DNA of 64,000 nt from Caldimonas mangrovi (GTDB lineage Bacteria > Pseudomonadota > Gammaproteobacteria > Burkholderiales > Burkholderiaceae_C), in NCBI RefSeq assembly GCF_023721835.1, contig NZ_JAMKFE010000001.1, forward strand, positions 248,001 to 312,000, written 5' to 3'. Shown here in pieces: positions 18,123 through 29,897 of the stretch. The position numbers were made by a program, and so were the translations under genes. The notes under the pieces were generated by a model. It was not told the origin of the DNA. It saw nothing but the letters and a program-made list of their open reading frames with translations, and made no database searches. Position 1 is the first letter of the stretch. Every line of letters begins with the position of its first letter.

Positions 18123-18317
18123 CGTGGGACTCCTCGAGAGCGATGCGTGGAAGGAATGTAACAACTGCAGGGATGAACTGTTTGCAGGAATCACACCTGG
18201 TACGCAGGACAATATGAGGAATTCTGCTCAAGGAGCTGCGAATCTTGCGGTCTCCCGGAGTCTGATCGAGCGAGTTGCGCCTGTGATTGTTACAAATTCG
18301 GTGCGGCTGGGCAGCGT

Positions 18318-19127
18318 CTACATCGCCTTGAACAAATGGGCGTACATGCGGCTGACGCCCAGTCGCTCCGGCCGTTCCCGCAGCGTCAGGTGCAACTTGC
18401 CGGCCTCGTCGCGCACGGCGGTCTCGATGGCGCCAGCACGCACCACCACGCTGCGGTGCACCTGCCAGAACTGCTGTGCATCAAGTTGGGGCAATAGTTC
18501 GCGCAAGGAGGTGCGGATCAAATACTCGCGCTGCGCCGTCAGCACACGCACGTACTTGTCGGCCGCTTCGAAGTAGACGACGTCCGCCAGGGGCACCATG
18601 TGGATGGCCTGGCCCACGCTGGCCTGGATCACCTGCAGCGGAGCGGCAGCCGGCCGCGCGACGCCGGGCGCCTGAAGCAGCGAGCGCAATTGCTCGACGG
18701 CGGCTTCGACCGAGCCACCGGCGCTGCTGCGCCGGACCAGCAGCGACTGCAGCCGCGTGCAGGTCTGCGCCAGCCGCCCGGGTTCGACCGGTTTGAGCAC
18801 GTAATCGACAGCGGCGGCCTCGAACGCCTGCACGGCGTACTGCTCGTAGGCTGTCACGAACACGATCAGCGGGAAGGGGGCGATGCCCGGCGCTTCGTCG
18901 GGCCAATCCTCGGCCAGCGCCTGGGCAGCCTCGACGCCGTTCTTTCCCGGCATGCGGATGTCGAAGAAGCAGACATCGGGCCTCAGGCTCAGCGCCTGGT
19001 CGACTGCGGCCTCGCCGTTGCCGGTGGTCGCCAGCACCTGCAACTGCGGCCACAGCCGCTGCAACTCGTTCAGCAAGGCCTGGGCGAGCAGGGGTTCGTC
19101 TTCGGCGATCAGGGCAGTGGCGTGCAT
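18318..19127 (-). CDS. LytTR-family response regulator
   Basis: 269 residues. The receiver domain (about 1-120) has the acidic IAEDEP and the phospho-Asp in CFFDIRMPGKNG. The C-terminal LytTR DNA-binding domain (about 165-265) contains DVVYFEAADKYVRV, LLPQLDAQQFWQVHRSVVV and the closing RLGVSRMYAHLF. It is a transcription factor that acts as partner of the adjacent LytS-like kinase. The ATG at 19127 is preferred to a TTG at 19139. The kinase gene ends 83 bases upstream, in the same direction. Regulated genes are not identifiable here. Confidence 0.92.
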   Translation of the reverse strand: MHATALIAEDEPLLAQALLNELQRLWPQLQVLATTGNGEAAVDQALSLRPDVCFFDIRMPGKNGVEAAQALAEDWPDEAPGIAPFPLIVFVTAYEQYAVQAFEAAAVDYVLKPVEPGRLAQTCTRLQSLLVRRSSAGGSVEAAVEQLRSLLQAPGVARPAAAPLQVIQASVGQAIHMVPLADVVYFEAADKYVRVLTAQREYLIRTSLRELLPQLDAQQFWQVHRSVVVRAGAIETAVRDEAGKLHLTLRERPERLGVSRMYAHLFKAM

Positions 19128-19210
19128 CTCGAAGGGCAAGGCTCAGGGTTGAATGAAAGCGCCGTGCAGGCGGTGGAGCGTCACGGGTGGCATGGGATGT
19201 CGTGCTCGCA

Positions 19211-20308
19211 TCACGCGCGGAACTGCGCCGCTGCGCCGCTGGAAAAAGGGGCGACCGGCAGTGTCACGACAGCATGCATGCCGCCTCGACCATCCGTTGC
19301 CGGGGCCATCGAGAGCGAGGCTTGCGCGCCATAAACCGTCGCGATGCGCTTGCGAACCTGATCGAGTCCGAACCCGGCCCCTTGCTGCGAGGCACCGGCT
19401 GACGGTGCGCCGACGCCGGTGTCGCGGACCGTGAGCACCAGCTCGTCGCCACGGCGGCGTGCGCTCACCTCGATACGGCCGCCTTCGACGCTGGGTTCCA
19501 GCCCATGCTTGATGGCGTTCTCCACCAGCGGCTGTAGCAGCAGCGGCGGCACCGGGAACTGTGTCAGTGCCTCCGGCAGGTCGAGCTGCATGGCGAGCCG
19601 GTCTCCCATGCGGATGCGCATCAGCTCCAGGTAGTCGGCCAGGCGCGCGAACTCGAGCTGCAGCGGGTGCATGTCGGTGCGCGAGGCGTTCAACGTGGCG
19701 CGCAGGAAGGCGATCATGCGGTCGAGCATCGCCTGCGCGCGCGGCGGATCGACGCCGATCAGCGCACGCAGGTTCGCCAGCGTGTTGAACAGCATGTGCG
19801 GTTCGAGCTGGGACTCGAGCAACTTGAGCTGGTTCTCGGCCGCCTGCCGGCGCGCCGCTTCGGCTTCGGCGCGATGGTGCGCGAGTTCACCGCGCGAATA
19901 GAAGATGTAGACAATGATGCTGCCGACGATCAGGCTGCCGAGCGTCAACGACAGGAAAGCCACGGGTGCCCGCGTCACCAGCTCCCAGGTGGACCGACCC
20001 GAGTATGCGTCGCCCACCGACGTGCCTGCCACGTAGCCGATCAGCACGCCGGACGCGAGGAAGGGCAGCTTCTTCCAGCCGTGCGGGAAGCGATGCGGCG
20101 TGGTGCTCGGGCCGACGAAAAACCGGCCGACGTCGATGAGCAGCCAGCTGATGGTGCCGATGGCATGGGAGTAGACCAGTTGCACGTCGAGCTGCGCCGG
20201 GCGCATGCGCAGCCACATCATCACCCCGATGAGCGTGTTGATCGCCAGCACGATGGGAGCACGCCGGGCGAAGCCGGGCAGTTCGCGGCGCAGGTCTTGT
20301 AGCAGCAT
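19211..20308 (-). CDS. LytS/YehU-type sensor histidine kinase
   Basis: 365 residues. Four hydrophobic segments in the first 140 residues form the membrane sensor. A short coiled region (AEAEAARRQAAENQLK) leads to the His_kinase domain with the phospho-acceptor His in LEPHMLFNTLANLRALI (about 176-192). It ends with a HATPase domain containing PLVENAIKHGLEP and DTGVGAP. It pairs with the LytTR regulator encoded directly downstream. Such pairs respond to small molecules such as peptides or pyruvate, or to membrane state; the signal here is unknown. Confidence 0.92.
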   Translation of the reverse strand: MLLQDLRRELPGFARRAPIVLAINTLIGVMMWLRMRPAQLDVQLVYSHAIGTISWLLIDVGRFFVGPSTTPHRFPHGWKKLPFLASGVLIGYVAGTSVGDAYSGRSTWELVTRAPVAFLSLTLGSLIVGSIIVYIFYSRGELAHHRAEAEAARRQAAENQLKLLESQLEPHMLFNTLANLRALIGVDPPRAQAMLDRMIAFLRATLNASRTDMHPLQLEFARLADYLELMRIRMGDRLAMQLDLPEALTQFPVPPLLLQPLVENAIKHGLEPSVEGGRIEVSARRRGDELVLTVRDTGVGAPSAGASQQGAGFGLDQVRKRIATVYGAQASLSMAPATDGRGGMHAVVTLPVAPFSSGAAAQFRA

Positions 20309-20366
20309 GGGGGACGACAGGTCGGCGGGAAGGGCAGGCGACGAGTGTAGGGCTGCTGACCCCGCG

Positions 20367-20777
20367 TCAGACGATACCCAGCGTGTGGTGCCACACCAGC
20401 TGGCCCAGGGTGCGGTGCGGCATCAACGTGAAACCTCCCGCGACGACGCAGGCGCCGAGATAGACCATCCACATCAGTCGCCTGTGGCGCTTGATGTTGC
20501 CGCGGGCGACGTTCCACAGCGCATAGCCGATGCCGAGGGCGACCAGCAGCACGAGCATGTGGATCGGCGTGTAGCCGCCGACATTGGTGCGCTCGAAGTT
20601 GCGGATGAACAGGCTCGACAGTGCCGTGCCGAACATCAGTGTGACCCAGCCGTAGCCGGCCGCACGGTGCCAGCGGCTGCCCTTGGGCACCGTCAGCGCC
20701 ACCGGGCCGAGCAGCAGCGCGGCCATGGCGAGAAACAGGTGCACGACGATGGCGGGGTGCAGGGTGTCGAGTGTCAT
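20367..20777 (-). CDS. DUF2306 membrane protein
   Basis: 136 residues with four hydrophobic helices (about 10-28, 42-60, 72-88 and 102-120). Conserved His/Arg-rich features appear at membrane edges (LHPAIVVHLFLA, KGSRWHRAAGY, IKRHRRLMWMVY, LMPHRTLGQLVW), typical of the DUF2306 family of four-helix bundle membrane proteins. The histidines may bind haem, but no role is established. It stands between the LytS-like kinase and the DUF1499 gene, same direction, with 129 bases upstream. Confidence 0.85.
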   Translation of the reverse strand: MTLDTLHPAIVVHLFLAMAALLLGPVALTVPKGSRWHRAAGYGWVTLMFGTALSSLFIRNFERTNVGGYTPIHMLVLLVALGIGYALWNVARGNIKRHRRLMWMVYLGACVVAGGFTLMPHRTLGQLVWHHTLGIV

Positions 20778-20906
20778 GGTGGCTTCGTCGCAGTGTGTGT
20801 CGATGGCGCCACTGTCGCGGCAGGCGGGTGCCTGCGCGAGCCGCGTGCGACGAAGTGTGGTCGGCGCAGCGCGAGATGTCGCCGTGCAGGCGCGAGCGTG
20901 GGCCGA

Positions 20907-21392
20907 TCAGCCGCCGAATCGCTCGCGGATCGCTTCGACCCGTTCGCGATTGACACCGAAATCGCGCCGGCCGAGCCGCGAGGCCGAGCGGACATGGACC
21001 ACTCCTGCCGCCGGATCGAATGCGAACTCCACGTCGTCGACGAACCTCAGCCAGCGCGTCGTGAAGGTGGCATGCAGGTAGCCCGGACGCGAGGTGACGA
21101 TGCGTGCCCCGCCCATCGTCGCGACGGTCTGGCGCAGCCGCTCCTGCGCGAGGACGGGGTCGCCGGTGTAGCGCAAAGGCTCGACCTGTGCATACACGCG
21201 CATCGGGTGGCCGGGGTACCGGTGCGCCTGGCTGCTGGCGCTGTTGGGCGTGTCCGATGGCGGCTTGAGGCGGCCGTCCCGCACGCCGAGGTCGGCGGGA
21301 GGCGGGCCCTCGAGGAAGCCGAGTCGAGCGGCCAGGAACACCGCCAGTGCGAGGACGGCCAACACCACCAGCACCCACTTGATGACTCGCAT
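20907..21392 (-). CDS. DUF1499 family protein
   Basis: 161 residues. One N-terminal membrane anchor or uncleaved signal (about 4-24) is followed by a soluble domain with the DUF1499 pattern: an NSASSQA segment, LRQTVATMGGARIVTSRPGYLHATFTTRWLRFVDDVEFAFDP, and SASRLGRRDFGVNRERVEAIR. The family is widespread in proteobacteria and plants without a defined function. AGGGGA lies just before the ATG at 21392. The neighbouring YjgR-like gene is transcribed in the same direction. Confidence 0.87.
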   Translation of the reverse strand: MRVIKWVLVVLAVLALAVFLAARLGFLEGPPPADLGVRDGRLKPPSDTPNSASSQAHRYPGHPMRVYAQVEPLRYTGDPVLAQERLRQTVATMGGARIVTSRPGYLHATFTTRWLRFVDDVEFAFDPAAGVVHVRSASRLGRRDFGVNRERVEAIRERFGG

Positions 21393-21458
21393 CGCATCCC
21401 CTGAAATGAGCCGCCTTGTTGCGGGTGATCCGAAGCGGCGCCTGCGGGGCGTGCCGCG

Positions 21459-22967
21459 CTACCGCCTGCGGCTGCCGCCGAGAATGCTGCCGAGCACGCC
21501 GCGGATGATCTCCCGCCCGACCGTGCTGCCGATGGTGCGCGCGACCGACTTCGCGAGCGTATCGACGACACCCTCGCGCCGTCCGCCGCGTGGCCCGGTG
21601 GAGCCGAACAGCACGTCGTTCCAGGCGCCGCCGCTGCCCGCAGGTCCACGTGCCGCGTCGCGCGACACCTGATCGGCCGCCGCGTTCGCCTCGACCGCCC
21701 GCGCCTTGAGCTTCTCGTAGGCCGATTCGCGGTCGACCGCCTTCTCGTACACGCCGGCCACCAGCGAGTCCTGCCTCAGCGCCTGCCGTTGCTGCGGCGT
21801 GATCGGACCGATCTGGCTGCCGGGCGGCAGCACGTAGACGCGCTCGGTCACCGACGGGCGGCCCTTGTCGTCGAGGAAGCTCACCAGCGCCTCGCCGACG
21901 GCCAATTCGGTGATCGCGGTCTCGATGTCGAGGCCTGGATTTGCGCGCATCGTCGACGCCGCCGACTTCACCGCCTTCTGGTCGCGCGGCGTGAACGCGC
22001 GCAGTGCGTGCTGCACGCGGTTGCCGAGCTGGGCCAGCACCGTGTCGGGCACGTCGAGCGGGTTCTGCGTCACGAAGTACACGCCGACGCCCTTGGAGCG
22101 CACCAACCGTACCACCAGCTCGATGCGCTCGACCAGCGCCTTGGGTGCGTCCTTGAACAGCAGGTGCGCCTCGTCGAAGAAGAACACCAGCTTGGGCTTG
22201 TCCAGGTCGCCCACCTCGGGCAGCGTCTCGAACAGTTCCGACAGCATCCACAGCAGGAACGTGGCGTACAACCGCGGCGCGTTGAGCAGCTTGTCGGCCG
22301 CCAGGACGTTGACAACCCCGTGGCCACGCTCCGTCTGCAGCAAGTCCCCGATGTTCAGCATCGGCTCGCCGAAGAACCGGTCGCCGCCTTGCTCCTCGAT
22401 CTGCAGCAGGCCGCGCTGGATGGCACCGACGCTCGCGGCACTGACATTGCCGTACTCGGTCGTGAACTGGCCGGCGTTGTCGCCCACGTGCTGCAGCATG
22501 GCCCGCAGGTCTTTCAGGTCCAGCAGCAGCAGGCCGTGGTCGTCGGCGATCTTGAACACCAGCGACAGCACGCCCTGCTGGGTGTCGTTCAGATCGAGCA
22601 TACGGCCGAGCAGCAGCGGCCCCATGTCGGAGACGGTGGCCCGCACCGGATGGCCCTGCTCGCCGAAGACGTCCCACAGCGTGGTCGGGCAGGCCAGTGG
22701 CTGCGGGGCAGGCAGCCCGCGCTCAGCGATGATGTGCGCTACCTTGGGTGGCAGCACGCCGGCTTGCGAGATGCCGGTCAGGTCGCCCTTGACGTCGGCC
22801 ATGAACACCGGCACGCCGATGCGCGAAAAATTTTCGGCCAGCGTCTGCAGCGTGATGGTCTTGCCGGTGCCGGTGGCGCCGGTGATCAGCCCGTGCCGGT
22901 TGGCCAGCCCCGGCAGCAGGTGGCATGCGGTCTCGGCGTGCTGGGCGATCAGGAGCGGGTCGGCCAT
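21459..22967 (-). CDS. YjgR/DUF853 family HerA-like ATPase
   Basis: 502 residues, nearly the same length as E. coli YjgR (about 500). It begins [11 protein letters not shown] and carries the Walker A site GATGTGKT (about 30-37), Walker B-type LVFFFDEAH (about 225) and the arginine-rich HerA/FtsK-like core. The Ala/Gly/Arg-rich C-tail ends LGGSRRR. It is a predicted hexameric P-loop ATPase, possibly a DNA translocase; the function is not established. The ATG at 22967 aligns best with the family start; another ATG is at 22979. It is divergent from yebC, and the 120-base gap carries both promoters. Confidence 0.9.
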   Translation of the reverse strand: MADPLLIAQHAETACHLLPGLANRHGLITGATGTGKTITLQTLAENFSRIGVPVFMADVKGDLTGISQAGVLPPKVAHIIAERGLPAPQPLACPTTLWDVFGEQGHPVRATVSDMGPLLLGRMLDLNDTQQGVLSLVFKIADDHGLLLLDLKDLRAMLQHVGDNAGQFTTEYGNVSAASVGAIQRGLLQIEEQGGDRFFGEPMLNIGDLLQTERGHGVVNVLAADKLLNAPRLYATFLLWMLSELFETLPEVGDLDKPKLVFFFDEAHLLFKDAPKALVERIELVVRLVRSKGVGVYFVTQNPLDVPDTVLAQLGNRVQHALRAFTPRDQKAVKSAASTMRANPGLDIETAITELAVGEALVSFLDDKGRPSVTERVYVLPPGSQIGPITPQQRQALRQDSLVAGVYEKAVDRESAYEKLKARAVEANAAADQVSRDAARGPAGSGGAWNDVLFGSTGPRGGRREGVVDTLAKSVARTIGSTVGREIIRGVLGSILGGSRRR

Positions 22968-23087
22968 GGCGGGCACCATCAAAAGGTTGAGGGGGAAGCC
23001 CCCGGATAAAATCCGCAGTCTATCCAACAGCCACACTTTGCGCGCGGCTCGTTTTGCCATCACGCCACGCGCTTCAGGAGCCCCTTC

Positions 23088-23813
23088 ATGGCCGGACATT
23101 CCAAATGGGCCAACATCCAGCATCGCAAAGGCCGTCAGGACGAAAAGCGCGGCCGCGTCTGGACCCGCGTGATCCGCGAGATCATGGTCGCCGCGCGTCA
23201 GGGCGGCGGTGACATCACCACCAACCCGCGGCTGCGCCTGGCCATCGACAAGGCCAAGGCCGCCAACATGCCGGCCGACACCATCAAGCGCAACGTCGAC
23301 AAGGCCACCGGCAACCTCGAGGGCGTCAGCTACGAGGAGATCCGCTACGAAGGCTACGGCATCGGCGGCGCGGCCGTGATCGTCGACTGCATGACCGACA
23401 ACCGGGTGCGCACGGTGGCCGAAGTGCGCCACGCGTTCAGCAAGTACGGCGGCAACCTCGGCACCGAAGGCTCGGTGGCCTTCCAGTTCAAGCACTGCGG
23501 CCAGTTCGTGTTCGCGCCGGGCACCCATGAAGACAAGGTGATGGAAGTGGCGCTCGAAGCCGGCGCCGAGGACGTCGTCACCGGTGACGACGGCTCCGTC
23601 GAGGTGTTGTGCGCGCCGGGCGACTTCGAGACCGTGAAGAACGCGCTCGAAGGCGCCGGTCTCGCGCCCGAGATCGCCGAGGTGACGATGCGCGCCGAGA
23701 ACACCATTCCCCTGACGGGCGAAGACGCGCAAAGGATGCAGAAGCTGCTCGACGTGCTCGAAGACCTGGACGACGTCCAGGAGGTCTTTCACAACGCCGA
23801 GTTGGAAGCATGA
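23088..23813 (+). CDS. yebC: YebC/PmpR (TACO1) family regulator
   Basis: 241 residues, full length for the family. It begins [22 protein letters not shown], the invariant YebC signature, and is acidic in the last third. The family acts as DNA-binding regulator or, by more recent evidence, as a translation factor that helps ribosomes at proline-rich or hard-to-translate stretches. It is followed after 55 bases by purD in the same direction and starts a long run of housekeeping genes. A TAAAAT hexamer sits about 80 bases upstream and may be the -10 element. Confidence 0.96.
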   Translation: MAGHSKWANIQHRKGRQDEKRGRVWTRVIREIMVAARQGGGDITTNPRLRLAIDKAKAANMPADTIKRNVDKATGNLEGVSYEEIRYEGYGIGGAAVIVDCMTDNRVRTVAEVRHAFSKYGGNLGTEGSVAFQFKHCGQFVFAPGTHEDKVMEVALEAGAEDVVTGDDGSVEVLCAPGDFETVKNALEGAGLAPEIAEVTMRAENTIPLTGEDAQRMQKLLDVLEDLDDVQEVFHNAELEA

Positions 23814-23868
23814 ACCCCTACGCTCACGTTCGTACGCTGGCCCCTGGTGCCGCCCAGCAGAGGTCTGC

Positions 23869-25149
23869 ATGAAAGTTCTCGTCATCGGCGGCGGTGGCCG
23901 CGAACACGCTCTGGCCTGGAAGCTGGCGCAGTCGCCACGCGTGCACAAGGTTTTCGTCGCGCCCGGCAACGGCGGCACCGCACTTGACCCGCACCTGCAG
24001 AACGTCGACATCACCCAACCCGATGCGCTGGCCGACTTTGCCCGTGACGAAGGGGTCGGTGTGACGGTGGTCGGCCCCGAAGCGCCGCTGGCGGCCGGCG
24101 TGGTCGATGTTTTCCGTGCCCGCGGCCTGCGTATCTTCGGCCCGACCAAAGCTGCTGCCCAACTCGAAAGCTCGAAGGCCTATTCCAAGGACTTCATGCG
24201 CCGTCACAATATTCCGACGGCGGCCTACGAGACCTTCAGCGACGCGCAAGCAGCGCATGCCTACGTCGACAAGATCGGTGCGCCCATCGTCGTCAAGGCC
24301 GACGGCCTGGCGGCCGGCAAGGGGGTCGTGGTGGCCATGACACTCGCCGAGGCGCACGAGGCGGTCGACTGGATGCTGCTCGACAACAAGCTCGGTGTGC
24401 AGCACAACGCCGGCGGCGCGCGTGTCGTCATCGAGGAGTTCCTGCAAGGCGAAGAAGCCAGCTTCATCGTGCTGTGCGATGGCAAGAACGTGCTCGCGCT
24501 GGCCACCAGCCAGGACCACAAGCGCCTGCTCGACGGCGATCACGGCCCGAACACCGGCGGCATGGGCGCCTATTCGCCGGCACCGGTCGTCACGCCCAAT
24601 GTCCACGCGAGGGCCATGCAGGAAATCATCCTGCCGACCATCGCCGGCATGGCGAAGGACGGCATCCCGTACACCGGGTTCCTCTACGCCGGCCTGATGA
24701 TCGATGCCGGCGGCCAGCCGAAGACGCTCGAATTCAACTGCCGCATGGGCGACCCCGAGACGCAGCCGATCATGATGCGGCTGAAGAGCGATTTGCTCGA
24801 AGTGATGCTCGCGGCCACCGACGGCTCGCTCGACAAGATCGAGCTGCAATGGGACCGCCGTGCTGCACTCGGGGTCGTGCTGGCAGCGCCCGGCTACCCG
24901 CTGCAACCGCGCAAGGGTGATGTCATCAGCGGCCTGCCGACCCCCCAGCCCGATGCGGTCGTGTTCCACGCCGGCACGGCGCCGCAAGACGGGCGCACCG
25001 TCACCTCCGGTGGTCGTGTGCTGTGCGTCACGGCGCTCGGCGACTCGGTGAAGGCTGCGCAGCAGCGCGCTTACCAGGCGATCCAGGGCATCCAGTTCGA
25101 CGGCATGCAATTCCGCACCGACATCGGCCACCGGGCCATCAAGCGTTGA
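23869..25149 (+). CDS. purD: Phosphoribosylamine-glycine ligase
   Basis: 426 residues, full length. It joins 5-phosphoribosylamine and glycine with ATP to form GAR, the second committed step of purine synthesis. It opens with [19 protein letters not shown] and contains the ATP-grasp region with [32 protein letters not shown] and [21 protein letters not shown] lies before the ATG at 23869. Its stop overlaps the TTG start of hemF by 4 bases, so the two are translationally coupled. Confidence 0.98.
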   Translation: MKVLVIGGGGREHALAWKLAQSPRVHKVFVAPGNGGTALDPHLQNVDITQPDALADFARDEGVGVTVVGPEAPLAAGVVDVFRARGLRIFGPTKAAAQLESSKAYSKDFMRRHNIPTAAYETFSDAQAAHAYVDKIGAPIVVKADGLAAGKGVVVAMTLAEAHEAVDWMLLDNKLGVQHNAGGARVVIEEFLQGEEASFIVLCDGKNVLALATSQDHKRLLDGDHGPNTGGMGAYSPAPVVTPNVHARAMQEIILPTIAGMAKDGIPYTGFLYAGLMIDAGGQPKTLEFNCRMGDPETQPIMMRLKSDLLEVMLAATDGSLDKIELQWDRRAALGVVLAAPGYPLQPRKGDVISGLPTPQPDAVVFHAGTAPQDGRTVTSGGRVLCVTALGDSVKAAQQRAYQAIQGIQFDGMQFRTDIGHRAIKR

Positions 25150-26054
25150 AGACCGAAGACGTCCGCACCTACCTGCTGAACCTGCAGGACCGCATCATCG
25201 CGACGATGCAGGCCGAGGACGGTACGCCCTTCGTGCGCGACGCGTGGGAGCGTCCGTCCGGCGGCCGGCTGGAAGGCGATGGTGTCTCGCGGCTGGTGGA
25301 AGAGGGCGGGCTGCTGGAGCGCGGCGGCTGCAACTTCTCGCACGTGAAGGGCACGCAGCTGCCGCCGTCGGCCACGCAGCACCGCCCGGAGCTGGCCGGG
25401 GCGCCGTTCGAGGCGCTGGGGGTGTCGCTGGTGTTCCACCCCCGCAATCCCTACGTGCCCACCGTACACATGAACGTGCGCATGCTGGCGGCCCAGCCTG
25501 CCGGTGCGCCGATGGTCACGTGGTTCGGCGGCGGCATGGACCTCACGCCCTACTACGGCTTCGAGGAAGACGCGCGCCACTTTCACTCGGTGTGCCGGCA
25601 CGCGCTCTCGCCCTTTGGCGACGACAAGTACCCGCGCTTCAAGCACTGGTGCGACGACTATTTCTTCCTGAAGCACCGCAACGAGCCGCGCGGCATCGGC
25701 GGCATCTTCTACGACGATTTCGCCGAGGGCGGTTTCGACAACGGCTTCGCCATGATGCGCTCGGTCGGCGACGCCTTCCTCGAAGCCTACCTGCCGATTG
25801 TGCAGCGTCGCCGGGCGACCGCCTACGGCGAGCGCGAGCGCGATTTCCAGGCCTACCGACGAGGCCGTTACGTCGAGTTCAACCTGGTGTGGGACCGCGG
25901 CACGCTGTTCGGCCTGCAGTCGGGGGGGCGCACCGAATCGATCCTGATGTCGATGCCGCCGCTGGTGAAATGGCGCTACGACTGGCACCCCGAGCCGGGC
26001 TCGCCCGAGGCCGGGCTCTACACCGACTTCCTCGTCGCGCGCGACTGGGCGTGA
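25146..26054 (+). CDS. hemF: Oxygen-dependent coproporphyrinogen III oxidase
   Basis: 302 residues. It oxidatively decarboxylates coproporphyrinogen III to protoporphyrinogen IX in haem synthesis, using O2. Signatures are [41 protein letters not shown] and [20 protein letters not shown]. The start is a TTG at 25146 overlapping the purD stop (TTGA); the next ATG would remove the family's N-terminal YLLNLQD helix, and an earlier ATG at 25023 would overlap purD heavily. The gene is coupled to purD and followed after 4 bases by nadD. Confidence 0.97.
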   Translation: MKTEDVRTYLLNLQDRIIATMQAEDGTPFVRDAWERPSGGRLEGDGVSRLVEEGGLLERGGCNFSHVKGTQLPPSATQHRPELAGAPFEALGVSLVFHPRNPYVPTVHMNVRMLAAQPAGAPMVTWFGGGMDLTPYYGFEEDARHFHSVCRHALSPFGDDKYPRFKHWCDDYFFLKHRNEPRGIGGIFYDDFAEGGFDNGFAMMRSVGDAFLEAYLPIVQRRRATAYGERERDFQAYRRGRYVEFNLVWDRGTLFGLQSGGRTESILMSMPPLVKWRYDWHPEPGSPEAGLYTDFLVARDWA

Positions 26055-26058
26055 CGCG

Positions 26059-27306
26059 GTGAGGCGCATCGGCATCTTCGGCGGGAGCTTCGACCCCGTC
26101 CACAACGCTCACCTGGCGCTCGCGCGTCTGGCGCTCGATACGCTGCAGCTCGACGAATTGCGCTGGGTGCCGGCCGGCCTGCAGTGGCAGAAGGCCCGCG
26201 CGATGACCGCCGCACGGCACCGCCTCGCGATGGTGCACCTCGCGACGGGCGGCGAGCCGCGTTTTGTCGTCGACACCTGCGAACTCGAGCGCGCCGGGCC
26301 CAGCTACACGGTGGACACGGTGCGCGCGATGCAGGCGGCACGGGCGCGGCCGGCCGAGTGGCTGCTGGTGATCGGGCAGGACCAGTACGGACGACTCGAC
26401 ACCTGGCATGAATGGCGCGAATTGCTGCAGCGCGTCACGCTGGCGGTGGCGGGGCGCGCCGGTGCCGAACCGGCGCCGGGCCCGCTGCTTGCCGCCGTAC
26501 CGCACGAGATCGTGAAACTGCCGCTGCCACGCATGTCGGTGTCGGCCACGGCCATCCGCGCCCGCGCCGCCGCCGGCCAGCCCATCGACACGCTGGTCCC
26601 ACTGCCGGTCGCACGCTATATTGCGCAGCATCGCCTCTACCAGGCGCAACACCCCCCAACGGAGACGCCCACCTCAATGGATATTCGCAAACTGCAACGC
26701 GCCATCGTCGATGGCCTGGAAGACGTCAAGGCCCAGAACATCCAGGTGTTCAACACCGAGCACCTCTCACCGTTGTTCGAGCGCGTGATCGTGGCCTCCG
26801 GCACTTCCAACCGCCAGACCAAGGCCCTCGCAGCGAGCGTGCGCGACAGCGTGCGGGGCAAGGGCTTCCCGGTGATGCGCACCGAGGGCGAGGAAAACGG
26901 GGAGTGGATCATCGTCGACTGCGGTGCTGCCGTCGCGCACATCATGCAGCCGACGATACGGCAGTACTACCACCTCGAAGAGATCTGGGGCGAGAAGCCG
27001 GTCAAGCTGAAGCTGGGCGAAGTCAAGTCCCTGCCGAAGGCGTCGAGCATTGCCGACGAAGACGACGAAAGCGACGACGCACCGCCGCCGGCGAGGAAGG
27101 CAGCCAAGAAAACCGCCGCGAAGAAGACCGCGCCCGCGAAAACGGCTCCAACCAAGAAGGCGTCAACCGCAAAGCAGGCGAGCGCACCCAGAAAGCTCGC
27201 AGCGAAGCGGCCCGCCAAGAAGACCGCTGCCAAGAGCACCGCCGCGGCCAAGAAGGCTCCCGCCAAGAAGGCGCCGGCCAAGAAGAGCACCGCCCGCAAG
27301 GCATGA
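26059..27306 (+). CDS. nadD: Nicotinate-nucleotide adenylyltransferase in frame with RsfS (NadD-RsfS fusion)
   Basis: The frame runs 415 codons from a GTG at 26059 without a stop. Residues 1 to about 197 are a complete Nad[19 protein letters not shown] carries the HxGH-like site, and [18 protein letters not shown] and [11 protein letters not shown] form the normal C-terminus. NadD adenylates nicotinate mononucleotide to deamido-NAD in NAD synthesis. Where a stop is expected the frame passes through a short Pro/Thr linker straight into RsfS (Met207, base 26677). A C-run (CCCCCC, 26651-26656) sits in the linker, but shifting by one base either way does not create a nearby stop at the NadD end. 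Either a true fusion protein or two products with internal initiation is possible. Confidence 0.88.
   Translation: MRRIGIFGGSFDPVHNAHLALARLALDTLQLDELRWVPAGLQWQKARAMTAARHRLAMVHLATGGEPRFVVDTCELERAGPSYTVDTVRAMQAARARPAEWLLVIGQDQYGRLDTWHEWRELLQRVTLAVAGRAGAEPAPGPLLAAVPHEIVKLPLPRMSVSATAIRARAAAGQPIDTLVPLPVARYIAQHRLYQAQHPPTETPTSMDIRKLQRAIVDGLEDVKAQNIQVFNTEHLSPLFERVIVASGTSNRQTKALAASVRDSVRGKGFPVMRTEGEENGEWIIVDCGAAVAHIMQPTIRQYYHLEEIWGEKPVKLKLGEVKSLPKASSIADEDDESDDAPPPARKAAKKTAAKKTAPAKTAPTKKASTAKQASAPRKLAAKRPAKKTAAKSTAAAKKAPAKKAPAKKSTARKA
26677..27306 (+). CDS. rsfS: Ribosome silencing factor RsfS with Lys/Ala-rich tail (internal start of the fused frame)
   Basis: If translated alone from the ATG at 26677 this gives 209 residues. 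The first 120 or so are RsfS (Iojap family): [35 protein letters not shown] and [18 protein letters not shown]. RsfS binds uL14 on the large subunit and blocks subunit joining under starvation. The remaining 85-90 residues are an acidic patch (DEDDESDD) followed by AAKK/APAKK repeats like histone H1 or nucleoid proteins, probably disordered and nucleic-acid binding. A GGAGA lies 11 bases before the ATG, which would support independent initiation. The stop overlaps the rlmH start by ATGA. Confidence 0.85.
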   Translation: MDIRKLQRAIVDGLEDVKAQNIQVFNTEHLSPLFERVIVASGTSNRQTKALAASVRDSVRGKGFPVMRTEGEENGEWIIVDCGAAVAHIMQPTIRQYYHLEEIWGEKPVKLKLGEVKSLPKASSIADEDDESDDAPPPARKAAKKTAAKKTAPAKTAPTKKASTAKQASAPRKLAAKRPAKKTAAKSTAAAKKAPAKKAPAKKSTARKA

Positions 27307-27773
27307 AGCTCGTCGTCGTGGCGGTCGGCCAGCGCGTGCCGGCGTGGGCCGAGACGGCCTACGACGACTATGCAAAGCGCTTCCCGCCCGAACTGCGGCT
27401 GGAGTTGAAGGCCGTCAAGACCGAACCGCGCACCTCGGGCAAGCCGCCGCCGGCCTTGATGGCCGCGGAGCGCGGCCGCATCGAGGCGGCGATCCCGAAG
27501 GGCGCACGCGTCGTGGTGCTCGACGAGCGCGGCGAGCGCGTCACCACCGCGCAACTGTCCGGGCGGCTGACCGCCTGGATGAATGACGGCCGGGACGTCG
27601 CGCTGCTGATCGGCGGGCCGGACGGCCTCGACCCCGCACTGCGCGATGCTGCCGACGAGCGCCTGCGCCTGTCCGATCTCACCCTGCCGCACGCCTTCGT
27701 ACGCGTGATGCTGGCCGAGCAGCTCTATCGGGCCTGGTCGGTGATGGTGGGCCACCCGTATCACCGCGAGTGA
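27303..27773 (+). CDS. rlmH: 23S rRNA pseudouridine-1915 N3-methyltransferase
   Basis: 156 residues, essentially the E. coli length (155). It methylates pseudouridine 1915 in helix 69 of 23S rRNA on assembled 70S ribosomes. It is a SPOUT methyltransferase with the knot region [46 protein letters not shown], and begins [15 protein letters not shown]. The ATG overlaps the stop of rsfS (ATGA), the classic rsfS-rlmH arrangement in which both products act on the large subunit. Confidence 0.98.
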   Translation: MKLVVVAVGQRVPAWAETAYDDYAKRFPPELRLELKAVKTEPRTSGKPPPALMAAERGRIEAAIPKGARVVVLDERGERVTTAQLSGRLTAWMNDGRDVALLIGGPDGLDPALRDAADERLRLSDLTLPHAFVRVMLAEQLYRAWSVMVGHPYHRE

Positions 27774-27807
27774 TTCCTACCGCCTCCTACCGCCGTCGAC
27801 CCACCGC

Positions 27808-28422
27808 ATGAGCCGCCCGCACCACGATTTCGTCTACCTTGCCTCGCAAAGCCCGCGCCGCCGTCAGTTGCTGGAGCAGATCGGGGTGCGCTACGAACTG
27901 CTGCTGCCCGACGCGCACGAGGACGCCGAGGCGCTTGAAGCCGTGCGGCCGCGCGAAGCACCGCTGCGCTACGTCGAGCGGGTCACGCTCGCAAAGTTGA
28001 GCGCCGCACGTGCCCGGCTGGCACGCAAAGGCGGGGTGGCAGCGCCGATCCTGTGCTCGGATACCACGGTGGCGGTCGGCGCGCGCATCCTCGGCAAGCC
28101 CGCGGGCGCTGCCGAGGCCGCAGCGATGCTGCAACGGCTGTCGGGCCGCGAACATCGGGTGATCACCGCAGTCGCCGTCGGCGCGGCGCGCCGCACCGAG
28201 TGCGTCGTCAACGTCTCGCGCGTGAGCTTCGCACCCTTGTCCAAGGGGCAAATCGAGCGCTACGTGCAAAGCGGCGAGCCGATGGGCAAGGCCGGCGCCT
28301 ACGCCATCCAGAGCCAGGCGGCCGCCTGGATCGAGCGCATCACCGGAAGTTACTCCGGTATCATGGGTTTGCCTCTCTACGAGACCGCGCAGCTTCTGCA
28401 ACGCTTTCGCGTCCGCTACTAA
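27808..28422 (+). CDS. maf: Maf-like nucleotide pyrophosphatase (YhdE type)
   Basis: 204 residues. It starts with the Maf signature LASQSPRRRQLLEQIG and has SDTTVAVGARILGKPAGAAEA (catalytic acidic residues) and GKAGAYAIQSQAAAWIERITGSYSGIMGLPLYET. The SDTTV and AGAY.IQ features resemble the YhdE subgroup that hydrolyses dTTP/UTP and modified pyrimidine triphosphates, a house-cleaning role linked to division control. It lies between rlmH and rng in the conserved order; 14 bases separate it from rng. Confidence 0.95.
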   Translation: MSRPHHDFVYLASQSPRRRQLLEQIGVRYELLLPDAHEDAEALEAVRPREAPLRYVERVTLAKLSAARARLARKGGVAAPILCSDTTVAVGARILGKPAGAAEAAAMLQRLSGREHRVITAVAVGAARRTECVVNVSRVSFAPLSKGQIERYVQSGEPMGKAGAYAIQSQAAAWIERITGSYSGIMGLPLYETAQLLQRFRVRY

Positions 28423-28436
28423 AACCCACCGCGCGC

Positions 28437-29897
<1,461 letters not shown>

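Noticed and set aside
18123-18317. TGTAACA...TGTTACA arms in the gap between the binding protein and LytTR genes
   Set aside because: The arms are over 120 bases apart and imperfect; a regulatory claim is not supported.
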